The notes under the pieces are model-generated. The model was not told where the DNA came from. It did not search any database and saw only the letters and a program-made list of their open reading frames with translations. From NCBI GenBank assembly GCA_963765555.1, contig CAVXWX010000006.1:1-64000 (forward strand): a stretch of DNA of 64,000 nt, in the 5' to 3' direction. A program made the position numbers and the translations under genes. Below are positions 17,800 to 26,019 of the stretch, piece by piece. The DNA is from JL08 sp963765555. Lineage in GTDB: Bacteria > Pseudomonadota > Alphaproteobacteria > Rhodobacterales > Rhodobacteraceae. How positions within the stretch are numbered: position 1 is the stretch's first letter; each line of letters starts with the position of its first letter.

Positions 17800-18225
17800 T
17801 TGGTGTCATCAGGGCTTTGTCAGAAGGGTTTGAATGGAGTTCGAGCAGGGTGCATCTTCGCATATGCGTCAGCGGCACTTGGGGCGCGAAAACCCGCCGC
17901 TTTGGCTATTTCTATTGCCGCCTTCGGTGCATGCCTGTTTGGCGAAGCCTGTTTCCCGGATGATGGTCCGATACGCGATCAGCTTTTCATGATGTCCGGT
18001 TCAATGGTGGGTGCCAATATTGGCTTGCTGTATCTGTTCGGGATCATTCACTTTGTCCCGGCGCGCTACACATGAGCCTGGGTCGCAATCGTTTTTCGGG
18101 TTGCGGCGACTTGGGTTGGGGCAATTGCGCTCTTGATGCTTGCCCTGAGAATTGCCGAGACTGTTCCATCGACATGGCTGAGCGTGAAGTTCGGCTTAGT
18201 CCGCAACTCAGTCATTGCGCCATGA
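17800..18225 (+). pseudogene. Membrane-protein ORF with in-frame stop
   Basis: The frame encodes hydrophobic segments (PAALAISIAAFGACLFG and MVGANIGLLYLFGIIHFV) and meets TGA at 18073. The same frame then continues with another typical membrane helix (WVAIVFRVAATWVGAIALLM) and a sensible tail to a stop at 18223. Continuity of hydrophobic coding across the stop suggests one small integral-membrane protein with a nonsense mutation. The family is not recognised. The start is uncertain. It is divergent from flp. Confidence 0.4.
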
Positions 18226-18608
18226 CGCGTCGAAGGTCCGGTGCTGATGAAAGCGGTCATTTGGTCAATGGGCTGTTCAACAATCCAGAACTATTCCTTA
18301 CGTTTGATTTCTGGTGCCGTCGGCAATCCCTTGGGTGCGGGCACCGCATGGCTCTCCAGCCATTCCTTGATTGCGCCCCACCGATCGGCGTCGGTTGCCG
18401 CGTTGCGATGCTGGCCCAGTGCTTGCAATAGGACACGTAAATATGCCGGCATTGTGGACGGCCATGGCATGAGCATGCTATAGTACAAATCATGAACATA
18501 TATCAATTGGAACATTCACAAGACCAGGTAAATCAGCAGATTTCGGGGTCGCTTTGCGGCCTACCGATCCATCAATAAATACAGCGCAAGGACAGGTCAC
18601 AATAACAA
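18226..18608. other. Gap without a recognised gene
   Basis: No convincing coding region. A 28-codon ORF (18492-18578) follows a TATAGT sequence but has no recognised feature. The stretch probably includes the right-hand boundary between the pilus region and mobile-element debris. Confidence 0.4.
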
Positions 18609-18803
18609 ATGGCACGTATAGGCGCACGCATCGCGAAACTTGAACGCAATCGCCCAGACCCTTCGGCATGCGAGCAGCTTGACCTCGATCTGCCCCCGGA
18701 CCTGTGCGCGCGGATAGAGGATGCAGAAGTGGCAGGAACCTTTCCGCAATCACTTTCCAGCGATGACCTGCTAGCCATTAAGCGCGCGGCAGATTTGGTA
18801 TAG
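18609..18803 (+). CDS. Small hypothetical protein of the mobile element
   Basis: 64 residues: MARIGARIAKLERNRPDPSA and then an acidic, helical remainder with LPPDLCARIEDAEVAG. No domain is recognised. It lies 8 bp upstream of a DUF5681-type gene on the same strand, a pairing I associate with phage-like islands in this group. Codon use is like a real gene. It is probably part of the same decayed element as the genes at 264-4071. Confidence 0.55.
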   Translation: MARIGARIAKLERNRPDPSACEQLDLDLPPDLCARIEDAEVAGTFPQSLSSDDLLAIKRAADLV

Positions 18804-18811
18804 AGCCACGC

Positions 18812-19237
18812 ATGACGCACCGAAACAACGGACGCAATACGGATGGCACCTTTGCGCCCGGTAACCCCGGCAAGCCAAGGGGCACCCGCCACAAGGCAAC
18901 ACAAGCGGCGCTGGCGCTGCTGGACGGTGAAGCCGAAGCACTGAGCCGCCAAGCCGTGACAATGGCGCTAGAAGGCGACACAGCGGCGCTGCGCCTATGC
19001 CTTGAACGCATCGCTCCGCCAAGACGCGACGCCCCTGTAAGCTTTTCTCTGCCCCCGATGCAGTCAGCATCCGATGCGGCCAAGGCAGCGGGCGCGGTTC
19101 TGGACGCTGTGGCGGCTGGTGACCTGACCCCGCAAGAGGGCGCTCATATCATGGCGCTTGTGGAGACTTACCGCCGCACGTTGGAAACAAGCGCACTTGA
19201 AGCCCGCGTGGCGGCATTGGAAGAGGGCGTCAATTAA
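18812..19237 (+). CDS. DUF5681-type, small-terminase-like protein
   Basis: 141 residues. The N-terminus has the glycine-rich GTFAPGNPGKPRGTRHKATQ motif typical of DUF5681 and small-terminase-like proteins. It continues with ALLDGEAEALSRQAVTMALE and GDTAALRLCLERIAPPRRDA. The C-terminal half is helical (ETYRRTLETSALEARVAALE, possible coiled coil). Such proteins are encoded by phages and islands and are thought to bind DNA in packaging or partition. It probably belongs to the same element as the terminase large-subunit fragment 15 kb to the left. Confidence 0.7.
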   Translation: MTHRNNGRNTDGTFAPGNPGKPRGTRHKATQAALALLDGEAEALSRQAVTMALEGDTAALRLCLERIAPPRRDAPVSFSLPPMQSASDAAKAAGAVLDAVAAGDLTPQEGAHIMALVETYRRTLETSALEARVAALEEGVN

Positions 19238-19414
19238 AGTTGCAAAGTGGCTGGTAAGACTTGAATCAAAACGCGTCGCGAACGTGCCGCAACCGTTAGT
19301 GTCAATGCTTGCCAGTAACTGGGTCTGCGACGGACACGCATCATCCTACCTGTGATCGGTCTCGGCAAGCTTAAGCTGGAACCGAGCGTGGCGGATGCCT
19401 CGAGTGAAAGTTGA

Positions 19415-19672
19415 ATGGCTCGAAGCAGACATACCACGACTGGCAACATCGCCCCTGATGGCGATACTGCAGGCCGTGGAGCTGCGAACACATTGGCCGC
19501 AAGGGCACACGCAGTGGGCTGGAAAGTGTCACTGTTGCCAGCCCCCGATGTCCGCGACTGGACAGTTTGCCGGGGGCATGGTGCGGGCGGCGGGCAAAGC
19601 ACGAAAAATCGCACACCGAACTGGAAGCAGGGTGGCCGAAGCGGTGGGCGGTGGAGATGCGCAAATTGGTGA
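19415..19672 (+). pseudogene. Toprim-primase-like fragment
   Basis: The frame contains APDGDTAGRGAANTLAARAH, then VGWKVSLLPAPDVRDW. This resembles the Toprim core of phage/plasmid primases, in which a D-x-D-x-x-G-x-x-A stretch is followed by a leucine-rich strand and a D-x-x-DW end. The flanks do not continue as a primase and there is no N-terminal zinc finger. It is likely a relic from the same element, directly before the tRNA-Thr gene. The call is by motif only. Confidence 0.35.
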
Positions 19673-19824
19673 ACATGCTAGCTCGAGAATTGCGTATTCT
19701 AGGGGATACGATGAAATAGCCCTAACCGGCGAGCATCAGCAAGCATAGGGTGTATAATTAGGGGGATAAGAAAAACTCCAAAAAATATTTTATAATTAAA
19801 AACAAATACTTATGCGGTAAATAG

Positions 19825-19900
19825 TGGTGCCCCCACACGGACTCGAACCGCGGACCTACTGATTACAAATCAGTTGCTCTACCAGCTGAGCTATAGGGGC
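19825..19900 (-). tRNA. tRNA-Thr (anticodon TGT)
   Basis: The reverse complement folds as a cloverleaf. The acceptor GCCCCTA pairs with TGGGGGC. The D arm is GCTCAGCTGGTAGAGC, the anticodon stem is ACTGA/TCAGT with loop TTTGTAA (anticodon TGT, reading ACA), and the T arm contains GGTTCGAGTCC. The terminal CCA is encoded (19825-19827). The sequence downstream of its 3' end (lower coordinates) is AT-rich and leads into mobile-element fragments, as expected where islands insert into tRNA 3' ends. Confidence 0.95.
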
Positions 19901-20235
19901 ACACCGTGAAAACGAAATCGCTTTCGTGGTTTTTGCCAGCGGTGAAGGACCTGTCATGCGGTTGCGGTGCAATTGAATGACAGAATCCCGACGCTTGCGG
20001 GGCTTCTATTATGCGAGGAAATGATTGGATGCAAGACCGATTGATGCGAATGAAACACGCGCGGTAAAAATGATGTTTTGCAGCGCTTGGGTACGCCTGT
20101 CACGCATGTATATGTGGTGCTGCCAAGCACGCGCAACGCCCGGCGGTCTGTTCGCGTCTTTGCGCCTCCGACAAGGTGAAAGCCCTTATAATGCAGGTGA
20201 TCCGCGCCAGCATGATGTTTCTGCACAACATGGGC
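19901..20235. other. Gap upstream of the tRNA and copA
   Basis: No convincing gene. It must hold the tRNA-Thr promoter (reading left). A small hairpin (ACGAAA/TTTCGT at 19912-19927, followed by GGTTTTT) and a GC-rich hairpin near 19989-20005 are visible. Short ORFs on both strands lack recognisable features. Confidence 0.4.
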
Positions 20236-20266
20236 TTGACCTTCCCGTAACTGGAAGCCCTATGTA
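20236..20266 (+). promoter_or_regulatory. MerR-type (CueR/HmrR) promoter of copA
   Basis: The -35 is TTGACC (20236-20241) and the -10 is TATGTA (20261-20266), separated by 19 bp, the overlong spacer diagnostic of MerR-family promoters. A dyad CTTCC-N7-GGAAG (20241-20245 and 20253-20257) lies in the spacer, closely resembling the known CueR operators of copper ATPase genes. The likely regulator is the MerR-family gene just downstream of copA. Confidence 0.82.
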
Positions 20267-20293
20267 AGGTCATCCAATGATCGGAGTCCCGTT

Positions 20294-22807
20294 GTGGAAC
20301 AGCAAAAATCAATTGTTTTCGGCCTGACTGGGCTGAGTTGTGCTTCATGTGTCGGGCGCGCTGAAAAGGCGTTGCAATCCGTACCGGGTGTAACAAACGC
20401 GCATGTGAACCTTGCGACGCAAACAGCGACCGCCACGGTTAATGACAGGTTCAACGCGGATCAGGCCGTTTCCGCACTGAATGCGGCAGGGTATCCGGCC
20501 GATGTTGAAACATACCGGTTTGCCATTGAAAATATGTCCTGCGCATCTTGTGTCGGACGGGTTGAACGGGCGTTGGCGGCCATACCGGGCGTTGTTTCTG
20601 TGTCTGTAAATCTGGCGCAGGAAGCGGCAAGTGTTCAGGTGTTGGGTACATCGGTGACACCCGCCGCTATTGCACAGGCCGCCACCGATGCAGGCTATCC
20701 CGCCACAGTGGTCGATGCGCAGACGGCCGCGCCGTCCGTTGCCGACCGGAAGGCCGAAGAAACGGCCAATCTCAAGCGCATGACAGGCATCGCGGCGATT
20801 TTGACACTGCCGGTTTTCATTCTGGAAATGGGCAGCCATGCGGTGCCTGCCATTCATCACTGGGTCATGTCCGTTCTTGGGATGGACACAAGCTGGATCA
20901 TCCAGTTTGTGCTGACGACACTCGTTCTGGCATGGCCGGGGCGGCAGTTTTACCTCAAGGGTTTTCCGGCGCTGTTCAAGGGCGCGCCCGATATGAACTC
21001 TCTGGTGGCTTTGGGGTCGTCAGCGGCGTGGGGGTTTTCCACCGTTGCCCTGTTTGCACCGGGGATGTTGCCGGACGGAACGCGGGTTGTTTATTTCGAA
21101 GCGGCTGCCGTGATTGTGACGTTGATCCTGCTGGGCCGGTATCTTGAGGCGGGGGCCAAGGGGCGCACCGGCCAGGCGATCCGCAAACTGGTGGGGCTAC
21201 GCGCCAAGACCGCTCAGGTCGAACGGGACGGTCGCCTGATTGAGGTGGCTGTCGATGAGATTGTTGTCGGAGACCATGTTCAGGTGCGACCGGGCGAAAA
21301 AATTGCGGTCGACGGGGTTGTGACCCAAGGGGCGTCTTACGTCGATGAAAGCATGATCACAGGCGAACCGGTGCCGGTAGAAAAAACCGTAGACACTGGC
21401 GTTGTCGGCGGAACCGTGAACGGAAACGGGGCGCTGATGTTCCGGGCGACAAAGGTCGGCAGCGATACAATGCTGGCCCAGATCATTCGCATGGTCGAGG
21501 ATGCGCAAGCCGCCAAGCTGCCGATACAGGATCTCGTCAACCGCATAACGCTGTGGTTTGTGCCGGCAGTTATGGCCATTGCAGCAGTGACCTTTTTGGT
21601 GTGGGTGCTGGTTGGTCCTGATCCCGCGCTCAGCTTCGCGTTGGTGGCGACGGTGGCGGTGCTGATTATCGCCTGTCCATGCGCGATGGGTCTGGCGACG
21701 CCGACATCCATCATGGTGGGAACCGGCCGGGCGGCAGAATTGGGTGTGCTGTTTCGACAGGGCGACGCGTTGCAGACGCTGAACGACGTGACAACCATCG
21801 CACTGGACAAGACCGGCACCCTGACCGAGGGGCGCCCCGAGTTGACAGACCTGACGGTGATGGACGGGTTTGCGCAAGCGGATGTTCTCGGGATCGTCGC
21901 ATCGGTCGAGGAAAAATCGGAACATCCGATTGCCGCAGCGATCGTGCGGCGCGCCAGGAACGATGGTGTTCCGTTGGTTGCGCTGGACGATTTCACATCG
22001 ATCACAGGCTATGGCGTCAGCGCGACCGTGGATGGGAAAAGGGTTCTTGTCGGCGCGGACCGGTTGATGACCCGCGAAGGGGTGCCGCTTGACCGCGCGC
22101 AAGACATCGGCGCACGTCTGGGAGAAGAGGGCAAAACGCCGCTTTATGCCGCGATTGATGGTCGTCTTGCGGCTGTTATCGCTGTATCCGACCCGATCAA
22201 ATCAGGCACCGCAGCCGCCATCGCGGCCATGCACGATCTGGGTTTGAAAGTTGCGATGGTCACGGGCGACAATCGCGGCACCGCCCATGCAATTGCCAAG
22301 CGCCTGGGCATCGACACTGTGATTGCCGAGGTGCTACCAGAGGGCAAGGTCGCAGCCATCGAGCAGTTGAAAGACACGCAGAACAAACTTGCCTTTGTCG
22401 GGGATGGCATCAACGATGCCCCCGCTCTGGCGACCGCCGATGTTGGGATTGCCATCGGAACGGGAACGGATGTTGCGATTGAGGCTGCCGATGTTGTGCT
22501 GATGTCGGGCAACTTGCAAGGCGTGGTGAACGCCCTGCATGTCAGCCAGCGCACCATGCGCAACATCCGCCAGAACCTGTTCTGGGCTTTCGGGTACAAC
22601 GCATTGCTGATCCCCGTCGCGGCCGGTGTATTCTATCCTCTGTCCGGCCTGATGCTGTCGCCCGCACTGGCGGCGGGGGCCATGGCCCTGTCCAGCGTCT
22701 TCGTTGTGTCAAACGCGTTGCGCTTGCGCTGGATCGCGCCTGCTCTTGACGACGCGCGATCCAAAGATGGTCCAACCGGCCCCCTTGTTGCCGCTGCGGC
22801 CGAATAG
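20294..22807 (+). CDS. copA: Copper-exporting P1B-type ATPase CopA
   Basis: 837 residues; exports Cu(I) across the inner membrane using ATP. Two N-terminal heavy-metal domains carry CASC motifs at C16/C19 and C83/C86. The transport site CPC is at 461-463 in IIACPCAMGLATPTS. The phosphorylated aspartate is in DKTGTLTEG (D505). The hinge is MVTGDNRGTAHAIAKRLGI and the terminal motif is VGDGINDAPALATADVG. About eight membrane helices are expected. The start is GTG at 20294 with GGAG 7 nt upstream; no in-frame ATG fits better. A MerR-type promoter lies immediately upstream and the matching regulator follows, with its ribosome site touching the copA stop. Confidence 0.95.
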   Translation: MEQQKSIVFGLTGLSCASCVGRAEKALQSVPGVTNAHVNLATQTATATVNDRFNADQAVSALNAAGYPADVETYRFAIENMSCASCVGRVERALAAIPGVVSVSVNLAQEAASVQVLGTSVTPAAIAQAATDAGYPATVVDAQTAAPSVADRKAEETANLKRMTGIAAILTLPVFILEMGSHAVPAIHHWVMSVLGMDTSWIIQFVLTTLVLAWPGRQFYLKGFPALFKGAPDMNSLVALGSSAAWGFSTVALFAPGMLPDGTRVVYFEAAAVIVTLILLGRYLEAGAKGRTGQAIRKLVGLRAKTAQVERDGRLIEVAVDEIVVGDHVQVRPGEKIAVDGVVTQGASYVDESMITGEPVPVEKTVDTGVVGGTVNGNGALMFRATKVGSDTMLAQIIRMVEDAQAAKLPIQDLVNRITLWFVPAVMAIAAVTFLVWVLVGPDPALSFALVATVAVLIIACPCAMGLATPTSIMVGTGRAAELGVLFRQGDALQTLNDVTTIALDKTGTLTEGRPELTDLTVMDGFAQADVLGIVASVEEKSEHPIAAAIVRRARNDGVPLVALDDFTSITGYGVSATVDGKRVLVGADRLMTREGVPLDRAQDIGARLGEEGKTPLYAAIDGRLAAVIAVSDPIKSGTAAAIAAMHDLGLKVAMVTGDNRGTAHAIAKRLGIDTVIAEVLPEGKVAAIEQLKDTQNKLAFVGDGINDAPALATADVGIAIGTGTDVAIEAADVVLMSGNLQGVVNALHVSQRTMRNIRQNLFWAFGYNALLIPVAAGVFYPLSGLMLSPALAAGAMALSSVFVVSNALRLRWIAPALDDARSKDGPTGPLVAAAAE

Positions 22808-22817
22808 GAGGAAACGG

Positions 22818-23213
22818 ATGAACATCGGAGATGTATCAAAGCGCGCAGGCCTGCCCGCAAAAACCATCCGCTATTACGAGGAAATCGGGCTGGTAACGCC
22901 GTTGCGTGACACAAACGGATACCGCAGCTTTCGCGAACGCGACATGCACAAACTTGCGTTTCTGGGCCGCGCCCGTGCACTTGGGTTCACAATAGAAGAC
23001 TGCCGCACATTGCTGGCGCTGTGGGATGATCAGGACAGGGCCAGCGCGGACGTGCGCGCGATTGCCAAGGAACACCTTGCCCAGATCGAAGCCAAGATCG
23101 CCGATTTGCAAAACATACGGGATACGCTGTCGCATCTGGTGCGCGAATGCGCGGGCGATCAACGGCCCGATTGCCCCATTCTGGAAACGCTGGAAAAGTT
23201 TCCGATGCGGTAA
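22818..23213 (+). CDS. MerR-family copper regulator (CueR/HmrR-like)
   Basis: 131 residues. The N-terminal winged helix-turn-helix is MNIGDVSKRAGLPAKTIRYY EEIG, followed by a dimerisation helix. The C-terminal metal loop holds C111 and C119 (C-x7-C), the spacing used for Cu(I)/Ag(I)/Au(I) sensing by CueR/HmrR rather than for Zn or Hg sensors. It probably activates the 19-bp-spacer promoter of copA. An AGGAGG ribosome site follows the copA stop directly, so the two genes form one transcript and a feedback loop. The exact metal is inferred. Confidence 0.9.
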   Translation: MNIGDVSKRAGLPAKTIRYYEEIGLVTPLRDTNGYRSFRERDMHKLAFLGRARALGFTIEDCRTLLALWDDQDRASADVRAIAKEHLAQIEAKIADLQNIRDTLSHLVRECAGDQRPDCPILETLEKFPMR

Positions 23214-23364
23214 ACGGTATATTTCGCATGCGTATAATGGTCGGACCAGTACAGATCCCGTCGGCGCAGCCCCGAATGTGCTGGTGAAAAAGTGCTGAAA
23301 AACCTAACCTGCGTGGGGGCAAGAACGGGCTGGCGCAATGGTAAAACGGAAATTTGGCGGAGTG

Positions 23365-24243
23365 ATGCCGGATCTGCGTGATCTGGAACTGCTGGTCGCG
23401 TTGTCGCGAAACAAGAATTTTTCCCGTGCAGCGGCAGATTGCGGCATTTCGCAACCGGCGTTTTCCACCCGTATCCGCAAAATGGAAGACCGGTTTGCGC
23501 TGCCACTGGTGCGGCGCGGCAATGCCTTTGTCGGCTTCACCCGCGAAGGTCAGGTGGTGTTGAAATGGGCCCGTAAACTACTCGATGACGTGGAAGGGTT
23601 GCGGCAGGATATCGATGCGCTCAACAACAATCTGTTTGGCAAACTGACATTGGGTGTGATCCCGACGGCGATGCCGTTTGCCGCGCACGTATCTTCGCAG
23701 TTGCGCCGCCAGCATCCCGATCTGTCGATCGAAATCCATTCGCTGTCGACCCGCCAGATCGAAATCCGGCTGAACGATTTTTCGCTGGATGCCGGTATCA
23801 TGTATTTTGAAGATGCCGACCCTGAAACAACCGTGAAACTCTATGAGGAACGCTATGTTCTGATCGCGCCTGTGTCGCTGGTTCCGTCAGAAAAAAAGCG
23901 GATATCGTGGTCCGAAGTGGCGCAGCTTCCCTTGTGTTTGCTCACTCCGGATATGCGAAACCGGCAACTGATCGATGCGATTTTCGCTCAGGTATCGGCC
24001 GTTCCGACAGTGGTGATGCAGGCAACGGGTTTTACCGCCGTCATGGCGCAGGTGGCGAGCGGGAATGCCGCAACAATCGCCCCGACGGCCGTCGCTGAAA
24101 CCTTCCTTGCCCTTAAATCGACAGCCCAGTTTGATCTGGTTGATCCGGTTGTGACCCACACGGTGGGCCTGTCGATCAAGGAACAGACACCGGAATTGCC
24201 CATGGTGCGCGCCTTGCGTGTTGCCGTCCGAAACGCATTATAA
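23365..24243 (+). CDS. LysR-family regulator, probably of formate dehydrogenase
   Basis: 292 residues. The N-terminal helix-turn-helix is DLELLVALSRNKNFSRAAAD, then ISQPAFSTRIRKMED; the C-terminal substrate-binding domain spans about 90-290. The start ATG 23365 is chosen because GGAG lies 5 nt upstream; an ATG at 23338 would add nine residues. It is on the same strand, 84 bp upstream of the fused fdsBG gene. LysR-type regulators commonly sit at fds operons, so control by formate availability is a reasonable inference. Confidence 0.82.
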   Translation: MPDLRDLELLVALSRNKNFSRAAADCGISQPAFSTRIRKMEDRFALPLVRRGNAFVGFTREGQVVLKWARKLLDDVEGLRQDIDALNNNLFGKLTLGVIPTAMPFAAHVSSQLRRQHPDLSIEIHSLSTRQIEIRLNDFSLDAGIMYFEDADPETTVKLYEERYVLIAPVSLVPSEKKRISWSEVAQLPLCLLTPDMRNRQLIDAIFAQVSAVPTVVMQATGFTAVMAQVASGNAATIAPTAVAETFLALKSTAQFDLVDPVVTHTVGLSIKEQTPELPMVRALRVAVRNAL

Positions 24244-24327
24244 TCAAAACAAATCATGCATTCTTGAAATTGTATTGGAAACTATCGCGCTGACCTGAGA
24301 TACGGTCCCGTCAAGGGAGATCAGCGC

Positions 24328-26016
24328 ATGACATTACACGAATCCAAACCGGGCATCTGGAAATCGGGTAAAGGCAAGGGGCGTCATACGCCCAAGGGCC
24401 GCCAACTGGACGATCAGGCATGGGAAGATGTGCGCGCCCTGTTGGGCGATGCGCCCCGCCGCCGCGATCTGCTGATTGAACATTTGCACCTTATACAGGA
24501 CGAATACGGCTGTTTGCGCGCCGCCCATCTGCGCGCGCTGGCCGAAGAAATGCGCATGTCCATGGCCGAGATTTACGAGGTGGCGACGTTTTATGCCCAT
24601 TTCGATGTGGTCAAGGAAGGTGAAACACCGCCCCCCGCGCTGACCATCCGGGTTTGCGACAGCCTAAGCTGTGAACTGGCGGGCGCGCAGGCGCTCAAGG
24701 CCGCGCTTGAGGATGGTTTGGATCCGAGCGAAGTGCGCGTGTTGCGCGCGCCCTGCATGGGGCGTTGCGATACCGCACCGGTGCTGGAACTGGGCCACGC
24801 CCATATCGATCACGCGACCCCTGAAAAGGTGCGTGCTGCTATTGCCGCCAAAGACACCCATGCGCATATCCCCGATTATGAGACATTTGCCGACTATGCT
24901 GCGGCAGGGGGCTATGACACGTTGAAATCCCTGCGCACGGGTGGCGATTGGGAAACGGTACAGGAAAAGGTTCTGGCATCGGGCCTGCGCGGTCTGGGCG
25001 GGGCCGGTTTCCCATCGGGCAAAAAATGGGGCTTTGTACGCGCCAATGCAGGGCCGCGTTATCTGGCCGTGAACGGGGACGAGGGCGAACCGGGCACCTT
25101 CAAGGACCGTTATTATCTGGAACGCTCCCCGCATCTGTTTCTGGAAGGCATGCTGATCGCCGCCTGGGCGGTCGAGGCGGAAACCGCGTTTATCTACATG
25201 CGCGACGAATATCCGGCGGTGCTGCATATTCTGGCCAAGGAAATCAAGGCGTTGGAAGACGCAGGCCTTGTTGAAAAGGGGTATATCGATCTGCGGCGCG
25301 GGGCAGGGGCCTATATCTGCGGCGAAGAAAGCGCGATGATCGAAAGCATCGAAGGCAAACGCGGTATGCCGCGCCACCGCCCGCCCTTTGTGGCGCAGGT
25401 GGGCGTGTTCAACCGCCCGACGCTGGTACACAACGTGGAAACGCTGCACTGGGTCGCGCGCATCTGCCGCGAAGGGCCAGAGGTGTTATCTTCGACCGAA
25501 TTGAACGGGCGCACAGGTTTGCGCAGCTATTCGGTATCGGGGCGCGTCAAGAACCCCGGTGTGTACCTGTTGCCTGCCGGATCGACGATTACGGATGTGA
25601 TTGCGGCCAGCGGCGGCATGCTGGACGGACATACATTCAAGGCCTACCAGCCCGGTGGCCCGTCATCGGGCCTGTTGCCCGCATCGATCAACGATGTGCC
25701 GCTGGATTTTGACACGTTGCAGCCCTTGGGCAGTTTCATCGGGTCGGCTGCCGTGGTCGTTCTGTCCGATCGCGACAGCGCCAAGGCCGCCGCGCTGAAC
25801 ATGTTGCGGTTTTTCGAAGACGAAAGCTGTGGCCAGTGCACGCCCTGCCGCGTCGGCTGTGAAAAGGCCGTGAAGCTGATGCAGGCCGATCGCTGGGATC
25901 AGCCGCTACTGGAAGAACTGTGCGTCGCCATGGGCGATGCATCGATTTGCGGGCTGGGGCAGGCGGCGCCCAACCCGATCCGTATGACCATCAAACACTT
26001 CCCCGAGGAGGTCTGA
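24328..26016 (+). CDS. fdsB: NAD-dependent formate dehydrogenase, fused gamma-beta subunit
   Basis: 562 residues combining a NuoE/FdsG-like [2Fe-2S] domain (about 30-170) and a NuoF/FdsB-like domain. The thioredoxin-like iron-sulphur site uses C110, C115, C143 and C147 (CDSLSC and CMGRC). The NuoF part has the NADH-binding RGLGGAGFPSGKKW, the FMN site VNGDEGEPGTFKDR and GAYICGEESAMIESIEGKRG. Its C-terminal [4Fe-4S] site is CGQCTPCRVGC with a later SICGLG. It passes electrons from the FdsA subunit to NAD in the cytoplasm. It ends 3 bp before fdsA. In many bacteria FdsG and FdsB are separate proteins; the fusion is the notable point. Confidence 0.92.
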   Translation: MTLHESKPGIWKSGKGKGRHTPKGRQLDDQAWEDVRALLGDAPRRRDLLIEHLHLIQDEYGCLRAAHLRALAEEMRMSMAEIYEVATFYAHFDVVKEGETPPPALTIRVCDSLSCELAGAQALKAALEDGLDPSEVRVLRAPCMGRCDTAPVLELGHAHIDHATPEKVRAAIAAKDTHAHIPDYETFADYAAAGGYDTLKSLRTGGDWETVQEKVLASGLRGLGGAGFPSGKKWGFVRANAGPRYLAVNGDEGEPGTFKDRYYLERSPHLFLEGMLIAAWAVEAETAFIYMRDEYPAVLHILAKEIKALEDAGLVEKGYIDLRRGAGAYICGEESAMIESIEGKRGMPRHRPPFVAQVGVFNRPTLVHNVETLHWVARICREGPEVLSSTELNGRTGLRSYSVSGRVKNPGVYLLPAGSTITDVIAASGGMLDGHTFKAYQPGGPSSGLLPASINDVPLDFDTLQPLGSFIGSAAVVVLSDRDSAKAAALNMLRFFEDESCGQCTPCRVGCEKAVKLMQADRWDQPLLEELCVAMGDASICGLGQAAPNPIRMTIKHFPEEV

Positions 26017-26019
26017 GCC

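Noticed and set aside
18492..18578. 28-codon ORF after a TATAGT sequence
   Set aside because: Too short, without homology or a ribosome site.
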